A stretch of 64,000 bases of DNA, taken from the NCBI GenBank assembly GCA_000437275.1, contig FR899719.1, forward strand, positions 24,907 through 88,906, given 5' to 3'. The stretch's first letter is position 1. The number at the start of each line of letters is the position of its first letter. The notes under the pieces were generated by a model. That model ran no database searches and was not told the DNA's origin. It saw nothing but the letters and a program-made list of their open reading frames with translations. The position numbers were made by a program, and so were the translations under genes. This document shows, piece after piece, positions 33,553 through 42,971 of this stretch. This stretch comes from Clostridium sp. CAG:411. GTDB lineage: Bacteria; Bacillota; Clostridia; Lachnospirales; Lachnospiraceae.

Positions 33553-33653
33553 ATATTGGTAGTAGTATGGTAAATATAATAGCAGGAATTATATATTTGG
33601 GTGGGGTATATTCTGCTATACATTTACAAAAGTGAGAGAGTACGGGGAACGAT

Positions 33654-34976
33654 ATGGCAATAGATATGCGAAAATATGATGAGCTACTTGAAAAACAGTA
33701 TGAGAAACATTTTGGAAAAGTAGCAAAAGTAGTTGGACTGACAATTGAATCAATTGGTCCCGATGCAAAATTGAACGATATGTGTTACATTATCCCTAAA
33801 AATGGTGGAGAAGCAGTAAAAGCAGAAGTGGTTGGATTTCGTGATGACAGAGTCTTGCTAATGCCTTACGATAATGTAGAGGGAGTTGGACTTGGAAGTT
33901 ATGTAGAAAATTCTGGAGCACCATTAAAAGTTTATGCTGATGATACACTTTTAGGAAAGACATTGGATGGATTAGGGATTCCGATTGATGGAACCCAGTT
34001 GGAACAAAAGGGAGCTGGATATTCGGTTGAAGCTACCCCACCAGACCCTTTAAAACGAAAAATTATTGATGAAGTGCTACCATTGGGAGTAAAGGCAGTC
34101 GATGGATTGAATACGATTGGGAAAGGACAGCGTATTGGTGTTTTTGCTGGTAGTGGTGTAGGAAAAAGTACATTATTGGGAATGTTTGCAAGAAATACAA
34201 AGGCAGATATTAATGTAATCGCACTAATTGGAGAACGAGGAAGGGAAGTACGCGAATTTATTGAGAGAGACTTGGGGCCGGAAGGTATGGCTCGATCAGT
34301 AGTTGTAGTTGCGACTTCTGATAAACCAGCCTTGATTAGAAAGAAAGCTGCGCAGACAGCAACGGCTATCGCAGAGTATTTTCGTGATCAGGGGAAAGAT
34401 GTGCTGATTATGATGGATTCGTTGACACGATTTTCTATGGCACAAAGAGAGATTGGTCTTGCCTCTGGAGAACCGCCTGTTTCAAGAGGGTATCCACCAA
34501 GTGTGTATGCGGAAATGCCCAAATTATTAGAGCGTGCAGGTAATTCGGAAGTAGGTTCGATTACTGGATTATATACTGTCTTAGTAGATGGTGATGATAT
34601 GAACGAACCAATTACGGATACGGCAAGAGGAATCTTAGATGGACATATTGTGTTATCTCGTAAACTTGGACAAAAAAATCACTATCCAGCCATTGATGTG
34701 TTGGCTAGTATTTCTCGATGTATGAGTTCTATTGTTGCGGATGAACATAAAAAATCTGCGGGGCAGTTAAGAAACGTACTGGCTACCTATAATGAGGCAG
34801 AGGATTTGATAAATATTGGAGCATATAAACGAGGTTCCAATAAAGAAATTGATTACTCAATTGAAAAAATAGATGAGGTAAATAAGTTTCTTTGTCAAGG
34901 TGTGTATGAAAAGTTTACATATGATGAAGAAGAAAAATTACTATCTGAAATATTTGGCGAGTCTCCAAAAGAATAA
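33654..34976 (+). CDS. fliI: Flagellum-specific ATPase FliI
   Basis: FliI energises flagellar type III export. The 440-aa F1-beta-like ATPase has Walker A GSGVGKST (about 166-173), 'GERGREVREF', Walker B 'VLIMMDSLTRFSMAQRE' and the 'PPVSRGYPPSVYAEMPKL' motif. ATG 33654 follows a 101-nt gap with a weak hairpin (33579-33619). FliH and FliJ flank it as usual. Confidence 0.97.
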   Translation: MAIDMRKYDELLEKQYEKHFGKVAKVVGLTIESIGPDAKLNDMCYIIPKNGGEAVKAEVVGFRDDRVLLMPYDNVEGVGLGSYVENSGAPLKVYADDTLLGKTLDGLGIPIDGTQLEQKGAGYSVEATPPDPLKRKIIDEVLPLGVKAVDGLNTIGKGQRIGVFAGSGVGKSTLLGMFARNTKADINVIALIGERGREVREFIERDLGPEGMARSVVVVATSDKPALIRKKAAQTATAIAEYFRDQGKDVLIMMDSLTRFSMAQREIGLASGEPPVSRGYPPSVYAEMPKLLERAGNSEVGSITGLYTVLVDGDDMNEPITDTARGILDGHIVLSRKLGQKNHYPAIDVLASISRCMSSIVADEHKKSAGQLRNVLATYNEAEDLINIGAYKRGSNKEIDYSIEKIDEVNKFLCQGVYEKFTYDEEEKLLSEIFGESPKE

Positions 34977-35024
34977 AAGAGGGATATAGTAATTTTACTT
35001 TGAAACAGAGATAGGAGGAGTAAC

Positions 35025-35477
35025 GTGGCTAAGTTTATTTTTAAGATGCAAAATATTTTAGAAATAAAACGAAAGCTGGAGGATCAAGCAAAGAGCGTAT
35101 ATGCAGATGCATTAGCAGTGCTTGATAGAGAGCAGAATAAATTAAAATTACTAGAAACAAAAAAAGATGAGTATGAAAGGCGATTGACACAAATGATGTC
35201 CGATGTACTTGAACTCGAAAAGATAAAATTTAACGAAGATGCGATTGAAATTATAAAGTATCGGATGCAAGAACAGATGGTTGTAATTCGAGATGCTCAA
35301 ATGAAAGTTGAGCGTGCAAGGCAGGCATTAAATGATGCAGTTGTAGAAAGAAAGACATATGAAAAGTTAAGAGAAAAGGCTTTTGAAGACTTTAAAATTG
35401 AGTTAAATGCGCAGGAACAAAAAGAAGTAGACGAATTAGTTAGTTATACGTTTGGAACATCCAAAAAAGAAGACTAA
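35025..35477 (+). CDS. fliJ: Flagellar export protein FliJ
   Basis: A 150-aa coiled-coil export factor resembling an F1-gamma stalk. Starts with 'FKMQNILEIKRKLEDQAKSVYADAL', typical of FliJ; the rest is K/E-rich coiled coil. Start is GTG at 35025 with GGAGGAG 5 nt upstream. Position after fliI agrees. Confidence 0.92.
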   Translation: MAKFIFKMQNILEIKRKLEDQAKSVYADALAVLDREQNKLKLLETKKDEYERRLTQMMSDVLELEKIKFNEDAIEIIKYRMQEQMVVIRDAQMKVERARQALNDAVVERKTYEKLREKAFEDFKIELNAQEQKEVDELVSYTFGTSKKED

Positions 35478-35533
35478 TTTGTCACAGTTGCTTCAATAAA
35501 TATAGTTAATTTTTTGTAAAAGAGGTGTAGAAA

Positions 35534-36319
35534 ATGGCAAAAAAAGACGATGAATTAGATGAGGAAAAGAAAACTCCTGAAAAAAAAGAAAAGAAACCGA
35601 AGGAAGAAGAAAGTCCGGCTAGTAAGATTGTAACAGCCTTAATAATTATAGTGATTGTTTTAATCTGGCTAGGGGTTTTTGTTGTTTTAGTAAAAGCAGA
35701 TGTAGGTGGCTTCGGTAGTAAAGTGCTTGCTCCTGTTTTGCAGGATGTGCCGGTTATTAACAAGATTTTACCGGAAGGTTCTACTGGAAACAGTACAGAT
35801 GACAACTACGATTATACATTAGATGAGGCAATCCAGAAAATTAAAGAGTTACAGATGGAATTGGATTCCCAGAGTAGTAGTAGTGGAGTTGATTCTAAAT
35901 ATATTTCTCAATTAGAAGCAGAAATTAAGAGATTGCAAGTATTTGAAAAACAGCAAGACGAATTTGCAAAGGAAAAGAAAGAATTTGATGAACAGGTTGT
36001 ATATGCAGATAATGCGCCAGATATTCAGGAATATCAAAAGTATTATGAACAAATAGATCCTGATAATGCGGCTGAAATTTATCGCCAAGTAGTTGAGGAT
36101 GTGCAGTACAATCAGAAGGTGCAGGATGAGGCAGATAAATATGCACAGATGGATCCAGCATCCGCAGCACAAGTATTAGATCAGATGACATCTGCTGATT
36201 TAGATTTGGTATGTCAAATATTGTCTTGTATGCCAAGTGAAAATAGTGCGCTTATTATGGAGCAATTAGATTCTAATATTGCTGCTAAGATAACGAAGCG
36301 TACATTGGCAAAAAAATAA
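35534..36319 (+). CDS. MotE/YlxF-like flagellar protein (membrane-anchored, MgtE-N-like domain)
   Basis: A 261-aa protein with a lysine/glutamate-rich N-terminus (1-28), one membrane helix (about 32-54), a coiled coil (about 95-155) and a C-terminal domain resembling the MgtE N-terminal/FliG-like helical repeat ('YEQIDPDNAAEIYRQV', 'MDPASAAQVLDQM', 'MPSENSALIMEQL'). It occupies the ylxF position between fliJ and fliK. MotE-type proteins chaperone the stator protein MotC in Rhizobium; here the function is only inferred. Confidence 0.82.
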   Translation: MAKKDDELDEEKKTPEKKEKKPKEEESPASKIVTALIIIVIVLIWLGVFVVLVKADVGGFGSKVLAPVLQDVPVINKILPEGSTGNSTDDNYDYTLDEAIQKIKELQMELDSQSSSSGVDSKYISQLEAEIKRLQVFEKQQDEFAKEKKEFDEQVVYADNAPDIQEYQKYYEQIDPDNAAEIYRQVVEDVQYNQKVQDEADKYAQMDPASAAQVLDQMTSADLDLVCQILSCMPSENSALIMEQLDSNIAAKITKRTLAKK

Positions 36320-36409
36320 TAGATACCATTTAAGGGGGTAGTAAGAGTGATGCTTCGGCATTGCCATACTATATATAAAATATAATATTGAGGGAAGGAG
36401 GAAAAAGGT

Positions 36410-37990
36410 GTGCAGAATATAAAACAGATGATGGAACTGGCATCCGCTCAAAATGTGCAAGGTACAACGAAATCATCTAGTACTGGTTTTGCAAGCAAAA
36501 AATCCAATGATTTTGGAAAGGTTATGTCAAAACAGGTAAAAGATACGAATACAGTATCCTCTGGAAAAAAATTAGTAGTGAATAAAGATGCTACTGCTGT
36601 GCAGGTTGTAAACGATAAAAGACAAGGACAATTGCAAGGTGATACAGTAGAAAATGTATTAACAGAAGGTGTAAATGAGGAAACTATTTCAAAAGAAATA
36701 GCGGAAAAGGTACCTGAATGGTTAAATCAGGTAAAACAGCAGCTTTGCGATACATTTGATCTTGATGTGAAAGAGTTAGAAGATATTATGTCTCAATTGG
36801 GATTACAATTTTCAGACTTACTAAATGTAAATAATCTTCAGCAATTCGTTCTATCGCAGGCAGGGTGTGATGATGCTACTATGTTGTTGACAGATGAGAA
36901 TCTTGGAACACAATTTCAGGAAATATTGCAAAGTATTGATGATGTGACGATGATGTATATGCAACCATCTGAAGGTAGTCAGGAGACATTTCAAGCTATT
37001 GTAAAAGAATTTGAAGCAGTTGATTTGAATTCGGAAGATGTTGTGATGGCAACAGATCAAACAGTAGAAGAAATGCCTGTTTCTGATGGAATATCCGATG
37101 AAATTGTTTCTGACAATACTGACACAGCGGAGGTAGATACGACAATTTCAAGTGAAATGGATTTGGATGTGCAGGAAGATGTTGTTACAAATGATGTGTT
37201 AGAACCAACGAATTCAGAGGTAATCATTGCATCTGAGAAAAGTGTGGTACAAAGTACAAAGCAAGAGGATGTTTCGCCTGTAAAACAGGATGACCAAGTG
37301 GAAGAAGCGTTTTCTGTAGAGGATGGACAAGAAAAACTTTCTGAAACGTTTCAAAATACCTTAGAAACAGAAACGGACGGAAAGGAATTTAGTCAAGAAA
37401 AGGATGGAAATTCATCAACAGAACACCAAAAAACGGAGAAGCCATTATTTGACCAGATTATTACAAATACAAGTTCTACAAATGAAGTAGGACAAGTAGA
37501 AGTAATACAGGAAAAGGTGGAAGTGATCCAACAATTTAGAGAAGTTGTGGAACAGGTTGTTACACAGATTAAAGTGGCAGTTACAGAAGATACTTCCGAA
37601 ATGTCAATGCAGTTAAATCCAGAAAATCTTGGAAAAGTAAATCTTTCTGTGGTTACAAAAGAAGGTCATATTACCGCACAATTTGTAACAGAGACAGAGG
37701 TTGCCAGACAAGCACTGGAAAGTCAGATACAGCAGTTAAGAGAAACACTTGGACAGCAGGGACTTAAAGTTGATAAAGTTGAAGTAAGTGTATCTGATTT
37801 TAGTTTTCAACAAGGAAACGAAACAAATGCCGAGGAACAGAAGGAGCAGCAGCGTAATGGATATGCAAAGCAGCTACATAGAAATTTGAATTTGGAGCAT
37901 TTGGATGATTTGTCCGAATTATCGGAAAAAGAGCAGTTAGCAATAAAAATAATGCAAAGCAATGGAAATCAGATTGATTTTACAGCATAG
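36410..37990 (+). CDS. fliK: Flagellar hook-length control protein FliK
   Basis: FliK measures hook length and switches export specificity. The 526-aa protein has a long low-complexity acidic, Thr/Gln-rich N-terminal ruler (about 1-385) and the C-terminal Flg_hook domain (about 390-465; 'MQLNPENLGKVNLSVVTKEG', 'RETLGQQGLKVDKVEVSV'). Start GTG 36410 is supported by GAAGGAGG (36394-36401). Confidence 0.92.
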   Translation: MQNIKQMMELASAQNVQGTTKSSSTGFASKKSNDFGKVMSKQVKDTNTVSSGKKLVVNKDATAVQVVNDKRQGQLQGDTVENVLTEGVNEETISKEIAEKVPEWLNQVKQQLCDTFDLDVKELEDIMSQLGLQFSDLLNVNNLQQFVLSQAGCDDATMLLTDENLGTQFQEILQSIDDVTMMYMQPSEGSQETFQAIVKEFEAVDLNSEDVVMATDQTVEEMPVSDGISDEIVSDNTDTAEVDTTISSEMDLDVQEDVVTNDVLEPTNSEVIIASEKSVVQSTKQEDVSPVKQDDQVEEAFSVEDGQEKLSETFQNTLETETDGKEFSQEKDGNSSTEHQKTEKPLFDQIITNTSSTNEVGQVEVIQEKVEVIQQFREVVEQVVTQIKVAVTEDTSEMSMQLNPENLGKVNLSVVTKEGHITAQFVTETEVARQALESQIQQLRETLGQQGLKVDKVEVSVSDFSFQQGNETNAEEQKEQQRNGYAKQLHRNLNLEHLDDLSELSEKEQLAIKIMQSNGNQIDFTA

Positions 37991-38004
37991 AGAGGAGGAA
38001 ATAC

Positions 38005-38802
38005 ATGGATACAGCAGCAGTAAATAATGGAAAAGTTGCAGATAATGATGCCATTAGTTCCACGAAGACTTCTATAAAGGGTTCAAGTAATTTAGGAAAG
38101 GATGCATTTTTACAACTTTTGGTTGCACAGATGAAGTATCAGGATCCTTTGGAACCATCATCAGATACCGAATGGATTGCACAGTTAGCACAGTTTTCAA
38201 GTTTAGAGGAAATGCAAAATATGAGTAGTACCCTGAGTAATACACAGGCATTTACTATGGTTGGGAAAACAGTAAACGTTGTATCGGATGGAAAGACAAT
38301 CGAAGGAGTTGTCGATTCTGTGTCACTAAAGGGAAGCACAGCATATGTATCTATAAATGGAAATTCCTATAAAGCAAGTGATGTGACGGCTGTTCTCGGA
38401 GAGACATATTTACAAAATAAATATGGTCCAAGGACAGAAAAGCAGGATGTTACATTTGATTATGACGATCCAAAGGATATTAAGATTTCTCTTTCTATGG
38501 GAGATGGAAATTATGCAGCAAGTGGAGTGTATGTTGCAATCAATGGAAAATTGATTGATGGAAGCAACATGGAATATGACGAGAAGAATGGTATATTAAC
38601 CATTAAGAAAGAGGCTATTTCAGGTTTGGGTACAAATCAGAAATATGATATAGCATTTATATTCGATGATTCTGCATCAACAACCATATCTGGTAAAGTT
38701 ACTTTGAGTGTGAAAGGAACACAGCCGGAAACACCAGAAGAGCCAGAAGCACCAGACGAAACAGACAAAACTGAAGAAACAGAAACAAAAGATGAAGTGT
38801 AA
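38005..38802 (+). CDS. flgD: Flagellar hook capping protein FlgD
   Basis: FlgD caps the growing hook. The N-terminal capping motif is clear ('LGKDAFLQLLVAQMKYQDPL', 'EWIAQLAQFSSLEEMQNM'), followed by FlgD Ig/Tudor-like domains (about 85-235). The last 30 residues form a Pro/Glu/Thr-rich acidic tail not typical of FlgD. AGAGGAGG precedes the ATG, 14 nt after fliK. Confidence 0.95.
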   Translation: MDTAAVNNGKVADNDAISSTKTSIKGSSNLGKDAFLQLLVAQMKYQDPLEPSSDTEWIAQLAQFSSLEEMQNMSSTLSNTQAFTMVGKTVNVVSDGKTIEGVVDSVSLKGSTAYVSINGNSYKASDVTAVLGETYLQNKYGPRTEKQDVTFDYDDPKDIKISLSMGDGNYAASGVYVAINGKLIDGSNMEYDEKNGILTIKKEAISGLGTNQKYDIAFIFDDSASTTISGKVTLSVKGTQPETPEEPEAPDETDKTEETETKDEV

Positions 38803-38850
38803 AGAAAAGCGTATATAGAACTGTTGATTAGAAAGAAAGGTGGGAGGGCT

Positions 38851-39264
38851 ATGAATATTTTACAGAATAATTATGCTTCCATCGAAAGTATGCGGGAGCA
38901 GCTAGGTACATCGAAAAATATTTCTTCTAAATTAAAAACAAATGTGGAAGAAAAGAATGGATCAGCGAGCTTTGCACAGGTTTTACAACAAAAAGAACAA
39001 GAAACAGCAGAAAGATCATCCTTGCATTTTTCGAAACATGCGAATGAACGATTGGCAAGTAGAAAGATTGCATTGTCAACAGAACAGGTTCAAAGATTAG
39101 AAAATGGAACAAATCGTGCAAGAGAAAAAGGAATACAGGAATCATTGATTATGGTAGATAGCTTGGCATTTATTGTAAATGTGAAGAATAATACAGTGAT
39201 TACTGCGGTGAACGATGTAAAAGATGCTGTTTTTACTAACATTGATGGGGCTGTAATTGGGTAA
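38851..39264 (+). CDS. TIGR02530-family flagellar operon protein
   Basis: A 137-aa protein found between flgD and flgE in many Firmicute fla operons. The recognisable core is 'HFSKHANERLASRKIALSTEQVQRLENGTNRAREKGIQESLIMVDSLAFIVNVKNNTVITAV'. No catalytic motif is known. ATG 38851 has GGGAGG (38842-38847) correctly spaced; an upstream TTG is unlikely. Function unknown. Confidence 0.85.
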   Translation: MNILQNNYASIESMREQLGTSKNISSKLKTNVEEKNGSASFAQVLQQKEQETAERSSLHFSKHANERLASRKIALSTEQVQRLENGTNRAREKGIQESLIMVDSLAFIVNVKNNTVITAVNDVKDAVFTNIDGAVIG

Positions 39265-39275
39265 CTGAAAATGAA

Positions 39276-39338
39276 ATGTGTACAAGCCGGACCTTATTGG
39301 GGGCTTCGCACCTTTGAATGACAGAAAAGGTGACACAT
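39276..39338 (+). promoter_or_regulatory. Three-way-junction RNA leader before flgE
   Basis: A closing helix ATGTGT/ACACAT (39276-39281 with 39333-39338) encloses AAGCC/GGCTT (39284-39288 with 39302-39306) and CACCTTT/AAAGGTG (39309-39315 with 39326-39332). The last helix abuts the closing helix with no unpaired base. A small GCGC/GCGC hairpin (39349-39363) follows. No match to a riboswitch that I know. Confidence 0.5.
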
Positions 39339-39383
39339 CAAAAGGGGAGCGCATAGATAGCGCAAAATAGGAGGAAATGACTT

Positions 39384-40856
39384 ATGATGAGATCATTATA
39401 TTCTGGTGTAGCAGGTTTAAAGACACATCAGACAAGAATGGATGTAATTGGTAATAATATTGCAAATGTTAATACAGTAGGATTTAAAGCAAGTAGTGTA
39501 AACTTCTCGGATGTATTATATCAAACAACACAAAGTGCATCTGGCGCAAACAGTGCAACAGGAGTTACTGGTACCAACGCAAAACAGATTGGTCTTGGAA
39601 CAAAAGTAGCATCAATTACTACTTCTGTAGATAATACAGGTGGATCACAATCTACAGACCGTACTTTGGATTGTATGATTGAAGGAGATGCATTCTTTAT
39701 TGTAAATTATGGAGGTTCTAATTATTTTACAAAGGCTGGTTCTTTCTTTGTAGATGGTTCAGGTACATTATGTACGGCTGCAGGTGCATCTGTTATGGGT
39801 TGGGGTGTTGATACAACTGGAACTGATATTGTGAGAGATGTAGTAAAACCATTAACTGTTATGAGTGCAGAAAATATGAGTTCAGCACCAGAAGCAACGA
39901 AAAATACATATATTACTGGTAATGTGGATGCAACAGATAAACAATTGTCTTCCGATAATGGTGTTGCAATGCAGGTACAGTTTTATGATAGTCTTGGAAA
40001 TAGCTATAGCTTGAAATTAGCATTAAAGCAGGCGGTTGATGGAAATGGACAAGCAATTGATGGTCAGTATACGGTTGAACCTGCGGATATTTTAGATGAA
40101 GATGGTAAGTCTATTTTTTACACAGTAAAAGATGATGGAACAAAAGAACTTGTTACAGATAGTGCTACTACACCACTTTCATTTACGCTTGGAGGAACAA
40201 CATATACGGCTAAGCTTACAAATGGAGAATTGAAACTTACAGCAACAGGAAATGGAAATACATTAACTTTCAATACTTCTTCTGGTTCATTTAAGAGCGT
40301 AGGAGAAGGAAACACAGCAGGGGATTCCTTAACCTTTACATTAGGTAATAATTATACTACAGCACAAGGTTCACCATTTACAGATGTAGATATTGATTTC
40401 TCTACATTGACACAGTATGCAGGTAATGGAAAGTGTAATATGGAATCTCAAAGAGGTACAAAGGATGCATCAGGAACAGGAGCAGGACGTATCATGGGTG
40501 AGATGATTGGTCTTAGCATTGATAACCAAGGCAAGATTTATGGTTCTTATGATAATGGTACTTCAAAACTTTTGGGACAGATTGCAGTTACAACATTTGC
40601 AAATGCTACTGGTTTGGAATCTGTGGGAAATAGTATGTTTGCAACAACACAGAACTCAGGAGATTTTGATGGTATTGGAAAGGATATCACAGAAGCTGGC
40701 GGAAAGATAAATACAAGTGTATTGGAAATGTCAAATGTAGATTTGTCATCAGAATTTACAAATATGATTACTACACAGCGTGGTTTCCAGGCAAATTCCA
40801 GAATTATTACAACATCTGATACGATGTTAGAGGAATTGATAAATCTTAAGAGATAA
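39384..40856 (+). CDS. flgE: Flagellar hook protein FlgE
   Basis: The hook subunit (490 aa). N-terminal D0 motif 'SLYSGVAGLKTHQTRMDVIGNNIANVNTVGFKA' and C-terminal 'VDLSSEFTNMITTQRGFQANSRIITTSDTMLEELINLKR' are textbook; the Thr/Gly/Ser-rich middle forms D1/D2. GGAGG at 39371-39375 precedes the tandem ATG. A structured 119-nt gap precedes it, and a new promoter follows downstream. Confidence 0.97.
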   Translation: MMRSLYSGVAGLKTHQTRMDVIGNNIANVNTVGFKASSVNFSDVLYQTTQSASGANSATGVTGTNAKQIGLGTKVASITTSVDNTGGSQSTDRTLDCMIEGDAFFIVNYGGSNYFTKAGSFFVDGSGTLCTAAGASVMGWGVDTTGTDIVRDVVKPLTVMSAENMSSAPEATKNTYITGNVDATDKQLSSDNGVAMQVQFYDSLGNSYSLKLALKQAVDGNGQAIDGQYTVEPADILDEDGKSIFYTVKDDGTKELVTDSATTPLSFTLGGTTYTAKLTNGELKLTATGNGNTLTFNTSSGSFKSVGEGNTAGDSLTFTLGNNYTTAQGSPFTDVDIDFSTLTQYAGNGKCNMESQRGTKDASGTGAGRIMGEMIGLSIDNQGKIYGSYDNGTSKLLGQIAVTTFANATGLESVGNSMFATTQNSGDFDGIGKDITEAGGKINTSVLEMSNVDLSSEFTNMITTQRGFQANSRIITTSDTMLEELINLKR

Positions 40857-40966
40857 TAGAATGCTGTGAAAATATCTTTTAGGATGTGCATTGCAAGATA
40901 TGTATGCGAGGATTTCCTTTTTTGACAAGTCGTATACATATTGCGTGATGAAAAAAATAGAAAGAT

Positions 40967-40995
40967 TTGCAAAAAATGTCAAAATTAGTTATAAT
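40967..40995 (+). promoter_or_regulatory. Internal promoter before flbD-motAB-fliL
   Basis: The -35 TTGCAA (40967-40972) and perfect -10 TATAAT (40990-40995) are spaced 17 nt, in the 261-nt flgE-flbD gap. Confidence 0.75.
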
Positions 40996-41018
40996 AATAT
41001 TAAAAATGTAGAAAGGCT

Positions 41019-41075
41019 GTGCCATACTAAGTATGGCACGGAATTTCTGCGTTTATAGGATATAAATAGCAGAAG
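41019..41075 (+). promoter_or_regulatory. Structured 5' leader of flbD-motAB-fliL
   Basis: A 9-bp perfect hairpin GTGCCATAC-TAA-GTATGGCAC (41019-41039) starts within about 20 nt of the predicted transcript start. A second, TTCTGC/GCAGAA with inner TTTA/TAAA, follows at about 41045-41075. No T run follows either, so they are not plain terminators. Confidence 0.5.
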
Positions 41076-41117
41076 TGAATGACAGAATGATTAGGTAATG
41101 GGGAGAAGGGGGTTATT

Positions 41118-41312
41118 ATGATTAATTTAACAAAATTAAATGGTGATCCATTCGTCTTGAATGCAGAATTGATTAAGACGGTTGAAGAGACGCCAGATAC
41201 TGTAATTACTATTACAACTGGGAACAAATTTATTGTGCAGGAAAAAGCAGAGGAAGTTGTAAACAAAACATTAGAATATAAAAAGAACGTTTTTATGAAT
41301 TTTGTGAAATGA
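41118..41312 (+). CDS. flbD: Flagellar FlbD family protein
   Basis: A 64-aa protein with the family pattern 'MINLTKLNGDPFVLNAELIKTVEETPDTVITITTG'. It occurs beside motA/flgE in many flagellated Firmicutes; its role is unclear (SwrD in Bacillus raises motor power). AGAAGGGGG precedes the ATG. motA follows after 15 nt. Confidence 0.93.
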   Translation: MINLTKLNGDPFVLNAELIKTVEETPDTVITITTGNKFIVQEKAEEVVNKTLEYKKNVFMNFVK

Positions 41313-41327
41313 TGGGTGGTGTAAATT

Positions 41328-42125
41328 GTGGATATAGCTTCAATTGTAGGTTTACTTTTATGTTTTGGTTTTATGATTTTGGGAATTGTAACTGGAGATC
41401 AGGGAGCAGCGGCGTTAGGTAACTTCTATGATCTTACATCAATCTTTGTTACTTTTGGTGGATCATTTATGTGTACACTCATTATGACAGATGGAATTCC
41501 ACAATATTTATCAAATCTGAAAAGTTTTAAGTTAATATTAAAAAAGAAGACGACAAATGAAATCGAGGTAATTAAACAAGTTATCGATTTATCAAATATA
41601 TCACGTAAAGAAGGATTGCTTGCATTGGAAGAAGCGGCAGCAAATGTGGATGATGACTTTTTGAAAAAAGGATTGCTTTTGATTGTAGATGGTACAGATC
41701 CTGAATTGGTTCGTAGTATTATGGAAACAGAGCAGATTGCGGTTGAGGATAGACATAAAACCGTAATTTCTTTCTGGGAGAACTTGGCAAGTATGGGACC
41801 TGCCTGGGGGATGATTGGTACACTGATTGGATTGATTAACATGTTAAAACAATTAAGTGATATTAGTTCGGTTGGTCCGAATATGGCGGTAGCCTTGGTT
41901 ACGACATTCTATGGTTCCATTCTTGCAAACTGGATTGCAACACCTACTGCTACAAAGTTAAAGGCAAATAATGATAAAGAAATTACTGTAAGAAATATTA
42001 TGGTAGAAGGCTTGCTATCAATTCAGGCAGGAGAGAATCCTCGTGTAATTGAAGAAAAGTTGAAATCTTTCCTTGCACCAAAAGAGCGTGGAGCATTGAC
42101 AGAAGGCGAAGGTGGTGAAGAATAA
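41328..42125 (+). CDS. motA: Flagellar motor stator protein MotA
   Basis: A proton-channel stator subunit (265 aa) with four membrane helices (about 5-25, 30-52, 145-167, 178-200) and the cytoplasmic charged loop that meets FliG. 'ENLASMGPAWGMIGTLIGLINML' and 'VALVTTFYGSILANWI' are the conserved helix 3/4 motifs. Start GTG 41328. motB overlaps its stop (TAATG). In Bacillus motAB lies outside fla/che; here it is inside. Confidence 0.96.
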   Translation: MDIASIVGLLLCFGFMILGIVTGDQGAAALGNFYDLTSIFVTFGGSFMCTLIMTDGIPQYLSNLKSFKLILKKKTTNEIEVIKQVIDLSNISRKEGLLALEEAAANVDDDFLKKGLLLIVDGTDPELVRSIMETEQIAVEDRHKTVISFWENLASMGPAWGMIGTLIGLINMLKQLSDISSVGPNMAVALVTTFYGSILANWIATPTATKLKANNDKEITVRNIMVEGLLSIQAGENPRVIEEKLKSFLAPKERGALTEGEGGEE

Positions 42126-42934
42126 TGGCAAAGAGAAAACAAGAAGAAGCACCAAAAGGGTCACCAGCATGGATGTCGACCTTTAGTGATTTGATGAACT
42201 TGTTGCTTTGTTTCTTTGTATTGCTGTTTTCAATGTCTTCCGTTGATAGTTCGAAATATGAGGAATTAGTGGTTTCTCTGAATGAAAGTTTTGGTATTTT
42301 TAAAAGTGGTGGAAGTGCAATTGGTGAGGGAGTGCTAATATCCAGCGGTGTTAGTCAGTTGAACAATTTGGATGATTATTTTAGTGACATGGGAAAAGCT
42401 GCCGAGGAAACAGAAAATGGGGATCCTATGGAAGAATATAAAGAAGAATTAAAAAAAGAACAGCGCGAAGAAGTAGAAGAAATGTATGACGAACTATCGG
42501 AAATGGTAGAGAATGGAAAACTTCAAGATAATGTGAAGTTGGGTATAGATAGTAATTATCAATATGTAAAAATTTCTTTAAGTGGAGCAATATTATTTGG
42601 CTCTGGACAAGCGGAATTCTTACCAGATGCAAAGCCGATTTTAAGTAGAGTTGGTGACATTTTAAAAATGTATGATAATTCTTTGATAAAAATTGAGGGT
42701 CATACAGATAATGTTCCGATTTCAAGTTCTAAATATAAAGATAATATGGAACTTTCAACTGCTCGTGCGATTAGTGTGTGGACATACTTTGTTAATAAGA
42801 AAGGACTAAATCCGAAGACGTTGGAAGCGTCAGGGCGTAGTCAGTATGATGCAATCGCAAGTAACAAGACGGCAGAGGGAAGAGCTAAGAACAGGCGTGT
42901 AGAAATTAAGATTTATAGAGAAGATATAAAATAA
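42125..42934 (+). CDS. motB: Flagellar motor stator protein MotB
   Basis: A stator subunit (269 aa). A single membrane helix (about 18-40, 'MSTFSDLMNLLLCFFVLLFSM') contains the proton-binding Asp in 'TFSDLMNLLL'. An acidic linker and a C-terminal OmpA-like peptidoglycan-binding domain ('IKIEGHTDNVPISSSKYKDN', 'ASGRSQYDAIASN', 'NRRVEIKI') follow. Translationally coupled to motA by a TAATG overlap. Confidence 0.96.
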   Translation: MAKRKQEEAPKGSPAWMSTFSDLMNLLLCFFVLLFSMSSVDSSKYEELVVSLNESFGIFKSGGSAIGEGVLISSGVSQLNNLDDYFSDMGKAAEETENGDPMEEYKEELKKEQREEVEEMYDELSEMVENGKLQDNVKLGIDSNYQYVKISLSGAILFGSGQAEFLPDAKPILSRVGDILKMYDNSLIKIEGHTDNVPISSSKYKDNMELSTARAISVWTYFVNKKGLNPKTLEASGRSQYDAIASNKTAEGRAKNRRVEIKIYREDIK

Positions 42935-42971
42935 ATAATCTATAAGAAAATGTAATATGAGGAGGTAGAGT

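Noticed and set aside
39276..39338. Known riboswitch or hammerhead ribozyme before flgE
   Set aside because: The junction strands lack hammerhead core sequences and no known riboswitch consensus (GEMM, purine, THF) could be matched by eye.
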